DNA of 64,000 bases from Alteromonas hispanica (GTDB lineage Bacteria; Pseudomonadota; Gammaproteobacteria; Enterobacterales; Alteromonadaceae): assembly GCF_010500915.1 (NCBI RefSeq), contig NZ_JAAAWP010000002.1:248001-312000 (forward strand), given 5' to 3'. The translations under genes and the position numbers were made by a program. Positions 36,619 to 44,850 of the stretch are shown here, piece after piece (within the stretch, counting starts at the first letter, position 1; each line of letters begins with the position of its first letter). The notes beneath the pieces were generated by a model, which was not told the DNA's origin, made no database searches, and was given only the letters and a program-made list of their open reading frames with translations.

Positions 36619-37302
36619 ATGGGTATCTTCTCGCGTTTTACAGACATTGTGAACTCAAATATCAATTCGCTTTTAGACAAAGCGGAAGATCCGGAAAAGA
36701 TGGTAAGACTTATCATTCAGGAAATGGAAGACACGCTGGTTGAAGTGCGCTCTGCCTCAGCAAAGACCCTTGCAAACAAGAAAGAGATTGTTAGTCAGAT
36801 TTCTAAATATGAGAGCGATGCCGCAGACTGGCAGTCAAAAGCAGAGCTTGCATTAAGCAAAGACAGAGACGATTTAGCAAGAGCAGCGCTGCAAGAAAAG
36901 AAAAAGTCTGCAGACGCAGCAGAAACGTTATCAAACGAACTCGCTAACGTTGAGGCGCAAATTAGCAAGCTACAAGACGAGATAGGTCAGCTTCAAGAAA
37001 AGCTTGCCGATGCGAAAAGCCGTCAAAAAACCATTATTATGCGTCAAAAGACAGCGAGTTCGCGTCTTGAGGTTAAGAAAACTCTCGATAGCAGCAAGGT
37101 CGATAACGCAATGGGGCGCTTTGAGCAGTATGAGCGTAAAATTGACGATTTAGAGTCGCAAGTAGATGCCTATGACTTGGGCAGAAAATCGTTAAACGAT
37201 GAGTTTGCTGAACTGGAAGCTGGTGACAAGGTTGATGATGAGCTTGCTGCGCTTAAAGCAAAAATGAAAAGCGCCAATAAAAATACTGAAAAATCTGAAT
37301 AA
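36619..37302 (+). CDS. pspA: Phage shock protein A
   Basis: A 227-residue ESCRT-III-like coiled-coil protein that binds stressed inner membrane and inhibits PspF. It has the N-terminal amphipathic helix MGIFSRFTDIVNSNINSLLD, then PEKMVRLIIQEMEDTLVEVRS. Heptad repeats span about residues 25-225. Start ATG follows AAGAGG. Confidence 0.97.
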   Translation: MGIFSRFTDIVNSNINSLLDKAEDPEKMVRLIIQEMEDTLVEVRSASAKTLANKKEIVSQISKYESDAADWQSKAELALSKDRDDLARAALQEKKKSADAAETLSNELANVEAQISKLQDEIGQLQEKLADAKSRQKTIIMRQKTASSRLEVKKTLDSSKVDNAMGRFEQYERKIDDLESQVDAYDLGRKSLNDEFAELEAGDKVDDELAALKAKMKSANKNTEKSE

Positions 37303-37319
37303 ATAATAAGAACTTGCGT

Positions 37320-37345
37320 CCAGCTTCGCGACTAAGCGAAGCTGG
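37320..37345 (+). other. Intercistronic hairpin between pspA and pspB
   Basis: A perfect ten-base stem, CCAGCTTCGC / GCGAAGCTGG, with loop GACTAA and no T run. It probably protects the pspA 3' end or reduces downstream expression, giving more PspA than PspB/C. Confidence 0.7.
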
Positions 37346-37373
37346 TAAATCAGAGACTGTTGGAGAATTCGAG

Positions 37374-37613
37374 ATGGAAGAAGGAATGATTGCGATATTA
37401 GTAATGCCTTTAGTCGTGTTTACTATTTTTGTCGCCCCAATTTGGTTAATTTTGCACTATCGAAGTAAAAAACAAGTGAATCAGGGCCTAAGTTCTGAAG
37501 AGTATGCAGAGTTAAGTGCGCTGGCTGACAAAGCTGAGAAAATGAGTGAACGTATCGAGACTCTTGAATCTATTCTCGATAGTGAGGCTCCAGAGTGGAG
37601 GAATAGAGCATGA
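37374..37613 (+). CDS. pspB: Phage shock protein B
   Basis: A 79-residue membrane protein with one helix (about 6-26, AILVMPLVVFTIFVAPIWLI) followed by a coiled coil. It works with PspC to relieve PspA inhibition of PspF. The start at 37374 is chosen from the family N-terminus and the upstream TTGGAGAATTCGAG. The longer frame upstream overlaps the hairpin and is unlikely to be translated. Confidence 0.93.
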   Translation: MEEGMIAILVMPLVVFTIFVAPIWLILHYRSKKQVNQGLSSEEYAELSALADKAEKMSERIETLESILDSEAPEWRNRA

Positions 37614-38059
37614 GAAATGGAAAGCAGCTCTATCGCAATTCAGACACCGCAAAAATAGCCGGAGTATGCTCAGGTATTGCTGAATACTTTGGATTAGAAA
37701 CATGGCTTGTAAGGATCCTCGTTGTCACCGGTTTCTTTTTATTAGCCGGTCCGTTCATCTTTGTTGCGTACATAGCCGCTTGGTTTATCTTGGATAAAAA
37801 ACCTAAACACCTAGAGGGCAGCAAAGCCGCCCCACAGGAGTTTTCAAAGGGCAAGGGCTGGGTAAATCCTGCCAGCAGCCAGACAAGAGATTCAAAAGTG
37901 GAAGTGAAAACCAAGGTTTGGCAAGCCGGTGAGCCGCCGAGGCAAGCATTTCATGACATAAAAAAACGTTTTGAAAAAACCGAAGTTCGGTTACGTAAAA
38001 TAGAAACTTATGTCACCTCAAAAGAATACCAGTTAAACAGAGAAATTAGCAGGCTGTAA
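37610..38059 (+). CDS. pspC: Phage shock protein C
   Basis: A 149-residue PspC-domain protein with the N-terminal motif LYRNSDTAKIAGVCSGIAEYFGLE and one helix (about 40-65). The cytoplasmic or periplasmic tail ends in a coiled coil that matches the E. coli PspC leucine-rich C-terminus. It overlaps pspB by ATGA. Confidence 0.95.
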   Translation: MRNGKQLYRNSDTAKIAGVCSGIAEYFGLETWLVRILVVTGFFLLAGPFIFVAYIAAWFILDKKPKHLEGSKAAPQEFSKGKGWVNPASSQTRDSKVEVKTKVWQAGEPPRQAFHDIKKRFEKTEVRLRKIETYVTSKEYQLNREISRL

Positions 38060-38080
38060 CTTTAGCTCATAGTAACAAGA

Positions 38081-38107
38081 AGCCACCTCATGTAGGTGGT
38101 TTTTTTG
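38081..38107 (+). terminator. Terminator after pspC
   Basis: CCACCT / AGGTGG stem with a CATGT loop and seven Ts. Confidence 0.85.
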
Positions 38108-38133
38108 TTTTTAATCAGCGCTTTATGGCTTCA

Positions 38134-38151
38134 TGTAAAAACATTGTTACA
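38134..38151. promoter_or_regulatory. TyrR box upstream of phhA
   Basis: TGTAAA-N6-GTTACA matches the TyrR consensus TGTAAA-N6-TTTACA at 11 of 12 positions. It is 99 bases upstream of the phenylalanine hydroxylase start, and a tyrR gene follows phhA. Confidence 0.8.
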
Positions 38152-38249
38152 GTGTTTCGAGCAGCTCAATATAGTGGAATGCTTTTCGGAAGGTTCTTTT
38201 TGGTTAGACTAACCATCAAGTTAATCAGCAATTTATTGGTTTAGAAGTT

Positions 38250-39050
38250 ATGCCAAAAACAACGCAATATGCATCGCGAGAATCTGACGAAAAAGGTCAT
38301 ATAGCCTGGTCGCAAGAAGAAAATCAGATATGGTCTGAGCTTTACGCACGGCAAATTCCGTTAGTGAAAGAGCGAGCGTGCGATGAATATATAGACGGTT
38401 TGAACCTGCTGAATTTGAGTGAGAATAGCATTCCTCAATTGCCGGATATCAACAAAGTGCTCAAAGAGAAAACCGGATGGCAAACTGCTGAAGTGCCCGC
38501 GTTAATTCCATTTGGAGAATTTTTCCGCCTATTGGCGAACAAGCAATTTCCAGTAGCTACCTTTATCCGCTCAAGAGAAGAGTTTGATTATCTTCAAGAG
38601 CCCGATATTTTCCATGAGGTTTTTGGTCATTGTCCATTATTGACTAACCCTGCTTTTGCGCACTTTACCCATACCTACGGAAAGCTTGGCCTTGCTGCGA
38701 GCAAGGAAGACAGGATTTATCTTGCACGCCTGTACTGGTTTACCGTCGAGTTTGGTCTAGTGAAAGCAAAGGACGAGTTAAAAATTTATGGTGGCGGTAT
38801 ATTGTCGTCCCCAGGTGAGACCATTTATGCGCTAGATAGTGATGTGCCTGTGAGAAAGCCTCTATCGGCTCTGGATGCGCTAAGAACGCCTTATCGAATA
38901 GATATCATGCAGCCCCTGTATTATATACTCCCAGAATTTGATCATCTTTTTGAACTGGCAGAGATGGACATTATGGCGCTTGTTGCTAAAGCTAAATCGC
39001 TAGGTTTGTTCGAACCCTTGTTCGAGCCGAAAGAGAAAAAAGCAGGTTAA
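38250..39050 (+). CDS. phhA: Phenylalanine 4-monooxygenase
   Basis: A 266-residue pterin-dependent hydroxylase that makes tyrosine from phenylalanine. Iron ligands His122 and His127 lie in DIFHEVFGHCPLL, and the third ligand is Glu167 (YWFTVEFGL). It has no regulatory ACT domain, as usual for bacterial forms. It is preceded by a TyrR box and followed by a terminator and tyrR. The pterin recycling enzyme (phhB) is not in the window. Confidence 0.96.
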   Translation: MPKTTQYASRESDEKGHIAWSQEENQIWSELYARQIPLVKERACDEYIDGLNLLNLSENSIPQLPDINKVLKEKTGWQTAEVPALIPFGEFFRLLANKQFPVATFIRSREEFDYLQEPDIFHEVFGHCPLLTNPAFAHFTHTYGKLGLAASKEDRIYLARLYWFTVEFGLVKAKDELKIYGGGILSSPGETIYALDSDVPVRKPLSALDALRTPYRIDIMQPLYYILPEFDHLFELAEMDIMALVAKAKSLGLFEPLFEPKEKKAG

Positions 39051-39136
39051 TGTTAGGTGTTAGAAACTGCCCAAAACATTAATAGTCTTGGCTGTATATT
39101 AACCGAAAGTGTCTAAATCGCTTCAAACTTATTAAA

Positions 39137-39167
39137 GAAAGGGAGACAGAATATGTCTCCCTTTTTT
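39137..39167 (+). terminator. Terminator after phhA
   Basis: GGGAGACA / TGTCTCCC stem with a five-base loop and a run of six Ts. Confidence 0.88.
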
Positions 39168-39250
39168 GGTGGTAATATTTTTCCTACTGTCCCGTTTTTT
39201 AATTTTTAGTAACAATTATCTTGTTATCTTTTTGTAAAAGTATGATATCC

Positions 39251-39268
39251 TGTACATATATCTTTACA
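39251..39268. promoter_or_regulatory. TyrR box upstream of tyrR (autoregulation)
   Basis: TGTACA-N6-TTTACA, 11 of 12 to consensus, only 17 bases before the tyrR start codon. A bound TyrR here would block initiation or early transcription. A TGTAAA half-site lies 18 bases further upstream at 39233. Confidence 0.75.
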
Positions 39269-39285
39269 AATAAATAATTTACCCT

Positions 39286-40842
39286 ATGCGACTAGAAATC
39301 AGCTGTCAGGACCGTCTTGGTATTGCTCAAGACGTACTGGATATCCTCGTAAACAAAGAAATAGACTTACGCGGAATCGAAATAGATCCGGTAGGAAAAA
39401 TCTTTCTTAATTTCCCAAACATTGAATTTGAAGATTTTCAACATCTCATGCCCCAAATTCGTAGAATTGACGGTATCGACGATGTCAAAACCACGTTATT
39501 TATGCCCGGCGAGCGTGAAAAAAATCAACTGTCGGCCATACTCCGCACATTGCCAGACCCAGTATTTTCTGTAGATGCAAAAGGCCGTATTCTTCTTTGC
39601 AACGAAGCGGTGAGTGCAGGATTAGAGCTTCCCTCAGAAACAATAATCGGCATGGAGATAAGTGAAGTTGTCAAAGGTTTTAACTTTACGAAGTGGATGG
39701 ACGGTAAAGCGCCCGGCCCGCAATCGTCAAAAGTAAAATTTATTCAACAAGATTACCTTGCAGATATGTTGCCCATTACTGTAGCTGATGGTGAGCAGAA
39801 AAGTATCATGGCGGGAGCCGTGGTTATTTTGAAATCTGAAATGCGGCTAGGCCAGCAGTTTACTGCTTTTCACCAGTCTCCCACAGACAGTTTTGACAGG
39901 TTTGTCACTCAGTCATCTTTTATGAAACGCGCTGTTCATGAAGCAAAACGCGTGGCTGATTTAGACGCGCCCATTTTGATTTTTGGTGAAACCGGTACAG
40001 GTAAAGAGATGATAGCGCGGGCTTGCCATCAGTCGAGTCGGCGCAGTGAAGGCGCTTTCCTTGCTCTAAACTGTGCGTCTTTACCAGACAGCGTGGCGGA
40101 AACCGAACTATTTGGATGTGCCGCTGGCACTTACAATCAGTCAAGCGGCAAAGTGGGTCTGCTTGAGCAGGCCAAGGGGGGAACACTACTACTAGACGAA
40201 ATTGCAGACATGTCTTCCCAGCTTCAAGCTAAATTACTTAGGGTGCTAGAAGACGGCGAGTTCAGAAGAGTAGGGGATGCACAGCCGGTTTCTGTGGACG
40301 TACGTTTTATTTGCACAACCTGTCGAGATTTAGGTCAGCTAGTAGAAGAGGGGCGATTTAGAAAAGAGCTTTACTATCGCCTTAACGTGTTAAGCCTTGT
40401 TATGCCGTCGCTGAAAGATAGAAGGCAGGATATTGTGCCGTTAGCCGAGTCATTTATTTTGCAGCACAGTACCAAGCTAGGGCGCAGACCTGCGAAATTA
40501 AGTAAGTCTTGTGTCGACTTCTTACAGCAATATCCATGGCCTGGAAATGTAAGGCAGCTACAAAATGCGCTTTATCGCGCTCTGTCGCTTCTTGATGGGA
40601 AAGAAATTACCAAAGAAGATATTCAGCTGCCTAGTTGTGCTCCTAGTGTTACGTATATTGATGAGAACTTTGAAGGGACACTTGACGAAGAGGTGAAAAA
40701 ATTTGAAAAAGACCTCCTCAAGCGTCTTTACCCTTTTTACCCAAGTACTCGCCAACTGGCAAAAAAGCTGGGGTTAAGTCACACGGCGATAGCAAACAAG
40801 TTACGAGAATACGGCATAAATAAAGCGACGGTAAAACTCTAG
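39286..40842 (+). CDS. tyrR: Aromatic amino-acid regulator TyrR
   Basis: A 518-residue protein close to E. coli TyrR from end to end. The N-terminal ACT domain reads MRLEISCQDRLGIAQDVLDIL, followed by a PAS domain (about 80-190). The AAA+ core has Walker A GETGTGKE. The C-terminal HTH is STRQLAKKLGLSHTAIANKL. The GAFTGA sigma-54 loop is absent (GCAAGTYNQSSGKVG instead), as in E. coli TyrR, so it acts on sigma-70 promoters. The binding site in front of phhA marks it as the probable regulator of phenylalanine catabolism. Confidence 0.95.
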   Translation: MRLEISCQDRLGIAQDVLDILVNKEIDLRGIEIDPVGKIFLNFPNIEFEDFQHLMPQIRRIDGIDDVKTTLFMPGEREKNQLSAILRTLPDPVFSVDAKGRILLCNEAVSAGLELPSETIIGMEISEVVKGFNFTKWMDGKAPGPQSSKVKFIQQDYLADMLPITVADGEQKSIMAGAVVILKSEMRLGQQFTAFHQSPTDSFDRFVTQSSFMKRAVHEAKRVADLDAPILIFGETGTGKEMIARACHQSSRRSEGAFLALNCASLPDSVAETELFGCAAGTYNQSSGKVGLLEQAKGGTLLLDEIADMSSQLQAKLLRVLEDGEFRRVGDAQPVSVDVRFICTTCRDLGQLVEEGRFRKELYYRLNVLSLVMPSLKDRRQDIVPLAESFILQHSTKLGRRPAKLSKSCVDFLQQYPWPGNVRQLQNALYRALSLLDGKEITKEDIQLPSCAPSVTYIDENFEGTLDEEVKKFEKDLLKRLYPFYPSTRQLAKKLGLSHTAIANKLREYGINKATVKL

Positions 40843-40890
40843 GCTTCACTTTAATACGCTGTTAATTTGTTCTTTTTAGCTAAGTGATTA

Positions 40891-40938
40891 TTGCCGATAT
40901 AGACGTGTTGTGTTTGGTTTACAACACGTCTACGGCAA
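40891..40938. repeat. Long perfect-stem inverted repeat
   Basis: A 12-base perfect stem, TAGACGTGTTGT / ACAACACGTCTA, around a nine-base loop is extended by TTGCCG / CGGCAA after a three-base ATA bulge. It lies in the 254-base gap between tyrR and the fumarylacetoacetase gene. It lacks a T run, so it is not a standard terminator. Confidence 0.7.
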
Positions 40939-41096
40939 GCTAGCTTAGGTGTTTACCTGCCATTTTCATAATCTACGCGTACACCCTTTCTTACACCCAC
41001 GATAAACTTGTGCCTCTACTTACTTCTCTTTCACCCGCATGTAATGGCATAAATGTAACTATTGTTAAAATACCAATTGTTTATCGAGGAAAAATA

Positions 41097-42107
41097 ATGA
41101 AATTTGCAACGTATAAAAACGAAAGCCGAGATGGAATCTTGATGTTGGTATCACGAGATTTAGCAAGGGCCTGCGAAGTTAGCGACATTGCACCTACAAT
41201 GCAACATGCACTCGATAATTGGCAAGAGGTTGCTCCGCAACTGCAAAGCCGCTACGAGCAATTAAACGACAATGTTGGCGATAGTGTTTCTTTCGACACG
41301 AGCCGATGTGAGTCTCCACTACCCAGAGCATACCAATGGGCAGACGGCAGCGCCTATGTTAATCATGTTGAATTGGTGAGAAAAGCTCGCGGTGCTGAAA
41401 TGCCAGAAAGCTTTTGGACCGATCCACTGATGTATCAAGGCGGTTCAGATGACTTCATTGGCCCTAATGACGATATCATTTTGCCCAGTGACGAGTGGGG
41501 AATCGACTTTGAAGGTGAGGTGGCCGTTGTTACTGATGATGTACCAATGGCGTGCACACCTGAGCAGGGCGCCGAGCGCATCCGTTTAATCATGTTAGTA
41601 AACGACGTGTCTCTTCGTGGACTTATTCCAGGCGAGTTAGCGAAAGGATTTGGCTTTTTTCAATCTAAACCTGCTTCTAGCTTCTCCCCGGTAGCCGTGA
41701 CACCAGATGAATTAGGTGATGCCTGGCAAGACAGTAAAGTGCATTTACCGCTGCGTTCTATTTATAACGGCGAGTTGTTTGGCAAGCCTGAAGCTGGCCA
41801 AGACATGACGTTTAACTTCGGTCAGCTCGTTTCCCATGCAGCTAAAAGTCGCAATTTAGGTGCCGGTGCAATTATCGGTTCAGGTACGGTGTCGAACAAA
41901 CAGGGAACAGAACATGGTTCAGCTATCTCGGAGGGCGGCGTAGGTTATTCCTGCATTGCTGAGGTGAGAATGATTGAGACAATTCGAGACGGCAAACCGT
42001 CAACCCCATTTATGCAGTTTGGCGACCGTATTCGCATGGAAATGCTCGACAAAGATGGCGTTAGCATTTTTGGTGCTATCGAACAGCAAGTTAAGCCGTT
42101 GCGCTAA
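41097..42107 (+). CDS. Fumarylacetoacetate hydrolase family protein
   Basis: A 336-residue FAH-fold enzyme, MKFATYKNESRDGILMLVSRDL, with metal-site residues in DFEGEVAVVTDDVP and the C-terminal GTVSNKQGTEHGSAISEGG. In tyrosine breakdown it would split fumarylacetoacetate to fumarate and acetoacetate. The start at 41097 follows CGAGGA; a longer frame upstream has no ribosome-binding site. maiA follows, which supports this role. Confidence 0.9.
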   Translation: MKFATYKNESRDGILMLVSRDLARACEVSDIAPTMQHALDNWQEVAPQLQSRYEQLNDNVGDSVSFDTSRCESPLPRAYQWADGSAYVNHVELVRKARGAEMPESFWTDPLMYQGGSDDFIGPNDDIILPSDEWGIDFEGEVAVVTDDVPMACTPEQGAERIRLIMLVNDVSLRGLIPGELAKGFGFFQSKPASSFSPVAVTPDELGDAWQDSKVHLPLRSIYNGELFGKPEAGQDMTFNFGQLVSHAAKSRNLGAGAIIGSGTVSNKQGTEHGSAISEGGVGYSCIAEVRMIETIRDGKPSTPFMQFGDRIRMEMLDKDGVSIFGAIEQQVKPLR

Positions 42108-42156
42108 AATTTAATGCTATTTTCAACCCTGTTTAATGTATGGGAGCAACAGTGAG

Positions 42157-42810
42157 ATGAGTATTAAACTGTATGGCTATTGGCGCTCTACGGCAACGTA
42201 TAGAGTTCGAATCGCACTTAATTTGAAAGGCGTAGAATACGAATACGTGCCGGTTCATTTAGTGGCTAACGGCGGTGAGCAGCACAGTATGGATTATGCG
42301 CGCCTAAACCCTGCTGAACTTGTGCCTACACTGGTCGATGAAGACGAAGATATCATTTTAAACCAATCGCTTTCTATCGTTGAGTATTTAGACGAGCGGT
42401 TTGACAGCGAGCATCAACTCATACCAGAGCACAAAAATGAGCGAGCTCGGGTACGGGCCCTCGCGCAAGATATTGCCTGCGACATCCAGCCTGTAGGTAA
42501 TTTACGTGTATTAAACGCACTTAAAGGAAGCTTTGATGCAAGCCAAGACGATGTGGCAACGTGGGCGGCCCACTGGATTACATTAGGCTTTGATGCTATT
42601 GAAAAGCGACTTCAAACCCAAGCAGGGAAGTACTGCTTCGATTTCAACGTTACTATGGCTGATATTTGCCTGGTGCCGCAAGTTTACAATGCAAAGCGCT
42701 TTAATGTTGATATGAACCACTATCCGCTTATCAGCAAAATTGCAGATAATTGCAACGAATTAGATGCGTTTGAAAAGGCAAAACCAGAAAACCAAGTGGA
42801 TGCTACGTGA
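42157..42810 (+). CDS. maiA: Maleylacetoacetate isomerase
   Basis: A 217-residue zeta-class glutathione transferase. The N-terminal thioredoxin-like domain has YWRSTATYRVRIALNLKG (the family SSCSxRVR-type glutathione site) and the C-terminal helical domain ends with the FEKAKPENQVD stretch. It converts maleylacetoacetate to fumarylacetoacetate, the substrate of the gene just upstream. ATG 42157 (MSIKLYGYWRS) is chosen by family alignment. Confidence 0.94.
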   Translation: MSIKLYGYWRSTATYRVRIALNLKGVEYEYVPVHLVANGGEQHSMDYARLNPAELVPTLVDEDEDIILNQSLSIVEYLDERFDSEHQLIPEHKNERARVRALAQDIACDIQPVGNLRVLNALKGSFDASQDDVATWAAHWITLGFDAIEKRLQTQAGKYCFDFNVTMADICLVPQVYNAKRFNVDMNHYPLISKIADNCNELDAFEKAKPENQVDAT

Positions 42811-42879
42811 ACGTTGTTGTCGAAGTGAAGTAAAAAGAAGCTTGTTTTAAAGCAAATAGTCGAAACGACATTCAATTTT

Positions 42880-42910
42880 AAGGGGCCTACGATTATGTGG
42901 CCCCTTCTTT
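42880..42910. terminator. Bidirectional terminator between maiA and the Lrp-type gene
   Basis: AAGGGGCC / GGCCCCTT stem with an 11-base loop, followed by TCTTTATTTG on the plus strand. Confidence 0.7.
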
Positions 42911-42920
42911 ATTTGTATAT

Positions 42921-43388
42921 CTACTGACGCTTAATCGGCAGTTCTGTCGTGTTCTTCACCTGTTTAAGCGCGAACGTGGAGCTTAAATGATCAACCAAAG
43001 GTAAGTGAGTCAATTTGGTTTTTAGTAAAAATTCATACTCTTCAATGCTCTCAACAATGACTTTCAGCAAATAATCTTTCTCTCCGCTGGTCGTATGGCA
43101 TTCGACAATTTCGTCGATGTTTTGTACCGCAGTTTCAAAGTCTGTCAGCGAGTCGCCATCGTGATTCTTTAGTGTGACGTAGATAAAAACCGACACGCCT
43201 AAATTTAACTTTTTACTGTTGAGTAAGGTGACTTTACCTAAGATGATACCGTCGGCTTCCATCCGTTTTACGCGGCGCCAACATGGTGTGTGAGAAAGTC
43301 CTACTTGTTGACTTAAATCAGCCATAGAAACTGTGGCATCTTGTTGTAGGACGCGCAAAATTTCACGGTCAAACTTATCTAATTTCAT
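42921..43388 (-). CDS. Lrp/AsnC-family transcriptional regulator
   Basis: A 155-residue protein, MKLDKFDREILRVLQQDATVSMADLSQQVGLSHTPCWRRVKRME, with an N-terminal HTH and a C-terminal RAM domain that binds amino acids (GEKDYLLKVIVESIEEYE). The start at 43388 is chosen by family alignment; the longer upstream extension is Ile/Tyr-rich and crosses palindromic DNA. It is divergent from an amino-acid dehydrogenase gene, which it probably controls. Confidence 0.9.
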   Translation of the reverse strand: MKLDKFDREILRVLQQDATVSMADLSQQVGLSHTPCWRRVKRMEADGIILGKVTLLNSKKLNLGVSVFIYVTLKNHDGDSLTDFETAVQNIDEIVECHTTSGEKDYLLKVIVESIEEYEFLLKTKLTHLPLVDHLSSTFALKQVKNTTELPIKRQ

Positions 43389-43440
43389 AACAGCTATTTC
43401 CATCATTCTTATGATAGCTATTATATAGTAAAAAAAATTA

Positions 43441-43456
43441 TAGGATAGCTGTCCTA
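43441..43456. promoter_or_regulatory. Candidate Lrp/AsnC-type operator
   Basis: TAGGATAGCTGTCCTA is a 16-base palindrome with one mismatched pair. It lies in the 194-base gap between the divergent Lrp-type regulator and the dehydrogenase gene. Related ATAGCTAT patches at 43414-43421 suggest several phased sites. Confidence 0.55.
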
Positions 43457-43582
43457 GTAAAATAGTATTCATTTCCTTTGTCTTTCGGTTTACAAAAACC
43501 ATGTAAGAAACTCGCAACGCTTGTCCTCAGAGTCTTCGGCTAGACTAGAGCGAATAATCGGCAAATAAAAAATAGGGAATGT

Positions 43583-44641
43583 ATGTCAGTCTTCGATCAC
43601 TCAGAATTCGATAATCATGAGCACGTGGCTTTCTATCACGATGAGAAAGCGGGGCTTAGTGCAATAATTGCTATTCATAATACTAACCTTGGACCAGCGC
43701 TTGGCGGGTGCCGTATGTGGCCGTATGTAAATAGTAGCGAAGCGCTGACTGATGTGTTGCGATTATCAAAGGGCATGACATACAAGGCAGCACTGGCAAA
43801 TCTTGAACTCGGGGGGGGTAAGTCAGTTATTATTGGCGACCCTAGAAAAGCCAAAACACCTGAAATGATGCGAGCAATGGGTAAGTTTGTTGATTCGTTA
43901 GGCGGCAAATACTTTACTGCGGAAGACTCGGGTATTGCGGTAACCGATTTGCAAATCATGGCAGAAGAATCTGACTATATCGCTGGTGTTAGCGCAAAGT
44001 ATCACTACGCTGGAGAAGAGGCGAATGGCAATCCAGCACCATCGACGGCATACGGCGTTTTTGTTGGGCTTAAAGCGTCAGTAGAGTTCGGTTTAAAGCG
44101 CAGCTTAGATGGTGTATCTGTTGCTATTCAAGGAATGGGACACGTTGGCTACAGACTAGCCAAGCACCTTTACGAGGAAGGCGCGAAACTTTACGTTGCT
44201 GACATCTTCCCTGAAGGTCTAGAAAAAGCCGAAAAAGAGCTAGGTGCTACAGTAGTTGCCCCAGAAGACATACTAAGCCTTGATGTAGATGTACTTGCAC
44301 CTTGCGCATTAGGGGCGGCGATAAACGACCAGACGTTGCCAGATATCAAAGCGAAAGTCATTGCAGGCGCGGCAAATAATCAGCTAGCCAGAGAAGAGAT
44401 GGGTGAGCTGCTAAGCCAGCGAGGCATTCTGTATGCGCCTGATTATGTTATTAACGCTGGTGGCGTTATTGATATTTTCCATCAGCGCATGGAATCTAGC
44501 TCGAATGAAGCATTGCGTGCACACATTGAACAAATTGGCGACACGCTTAAAGAAATATATGTTCGCGCCAAAAAAGAAAATACAGCCACCAACCGCATTG
44601 CAAATGTAATAGCGGAAGAGAGATTTTCTAATAAGGCTTGA
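43583..44641 (+). CDS. Leucine/phenylalanine/valine dehydrogenase
   Basis: A 352-residue NAD-dependent amino-acid dehydrogenase. The substrate site has GGCRMWPY, Lys68 and catalytic Lys80 (KGMTYKAALANLELGGGKSV). The Rossmann motif is GMGHVGYRLAKHL. It deaminates branched-chain or aromatic amino acids to 2-oxo acids. The local cluster of phenylalanine and tryptophan genes leaves Phe as well as Leu possible, and sequence alone does not decide. Confidence 0.93.
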   Translation: MSVFDHSEFDNHEHVAFYHDEKAGLSAIIAIHNTNLGPALGGCRMWPYVNSSEALTDVLRLSKGMTYKAALANLELGGGKSVIIGDPRKAKTPEMMRAMGKFVDSLGGKYFTAEDSGIAVTDLQIMAEESDYIAGVSAKYHYAGEEANGNPAPSTAYGVFVGLKASVEFGLKRSLDGVSVAIQGMGHVGYRLAKHLYEEGAKLYVADIFPEGLEKAEKELGATVVAPEDILSLDVDVLAPCALGAAINDQTLPDIKAKVIAGAANNQLAREEMGELLSQRGILYAPDYVINAGGVIDIFHQRMESSSNEALRAHIEQIGDTLKEIYVRAKKENTATNRIANVIAEERFSNKA

Positions 44642-44673
44642 AACTTAGCATTCAAATAGTCATAATGCGCCCC

Positions 44674-44713
44674 GCAATTAGGAGGGCGCAAGCGACTCGC
44701 TAATTGCAGTTTT
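44674..44713 (+). terminator. Probable terminator after the amino-acid dehydrogenase gene
   Basis: Eight-base arms, GCAATTAG / CTAATTGC, enclose an 18-base inner region and are followed by AGTTTTCT. It ends just before the SRP RNA. Confidence 0.45.
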
Positions 44714-44717
44714 CTAT

Positions 44718-44829
44718 GGTGGGCTTTTGGTCCTCCCGCAATGATACTCTGTGAACTCGGTCAGGCCTGGAAGGGAGCAGCCGCAGCAGACGACTCATGT
44801 GCCGGGATGTGGCTGGAGGCCTGCCACCC
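44718..44829 (+). ncRNA. ffs: Signal recognition particle RNA (4.5S)
   Basis: The conserved SRP core is visible: GGTCCTCCCGCAATGATACT, then GGTCAGGCCTGGAAGGGAGC with the GGAA tetraloop region, then GTGCCGGGATGTGGCTGG. The ends pair (GGTGG with CCACC). The length of about 112 bases equals E. coli 4.5S RNA. It binds Ffh to target inner-membrane proteins. Confidence 0.95.
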
Positions 44830-44850
44830 AAACTCCTCACATAATTACAA

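Noticed and set aside
41053-41075. Third TyrR box upstream of the fumarylacetoacetase gene
   Set aside because: TGTAAC is present, but the second half-site is not close to TTTACA.
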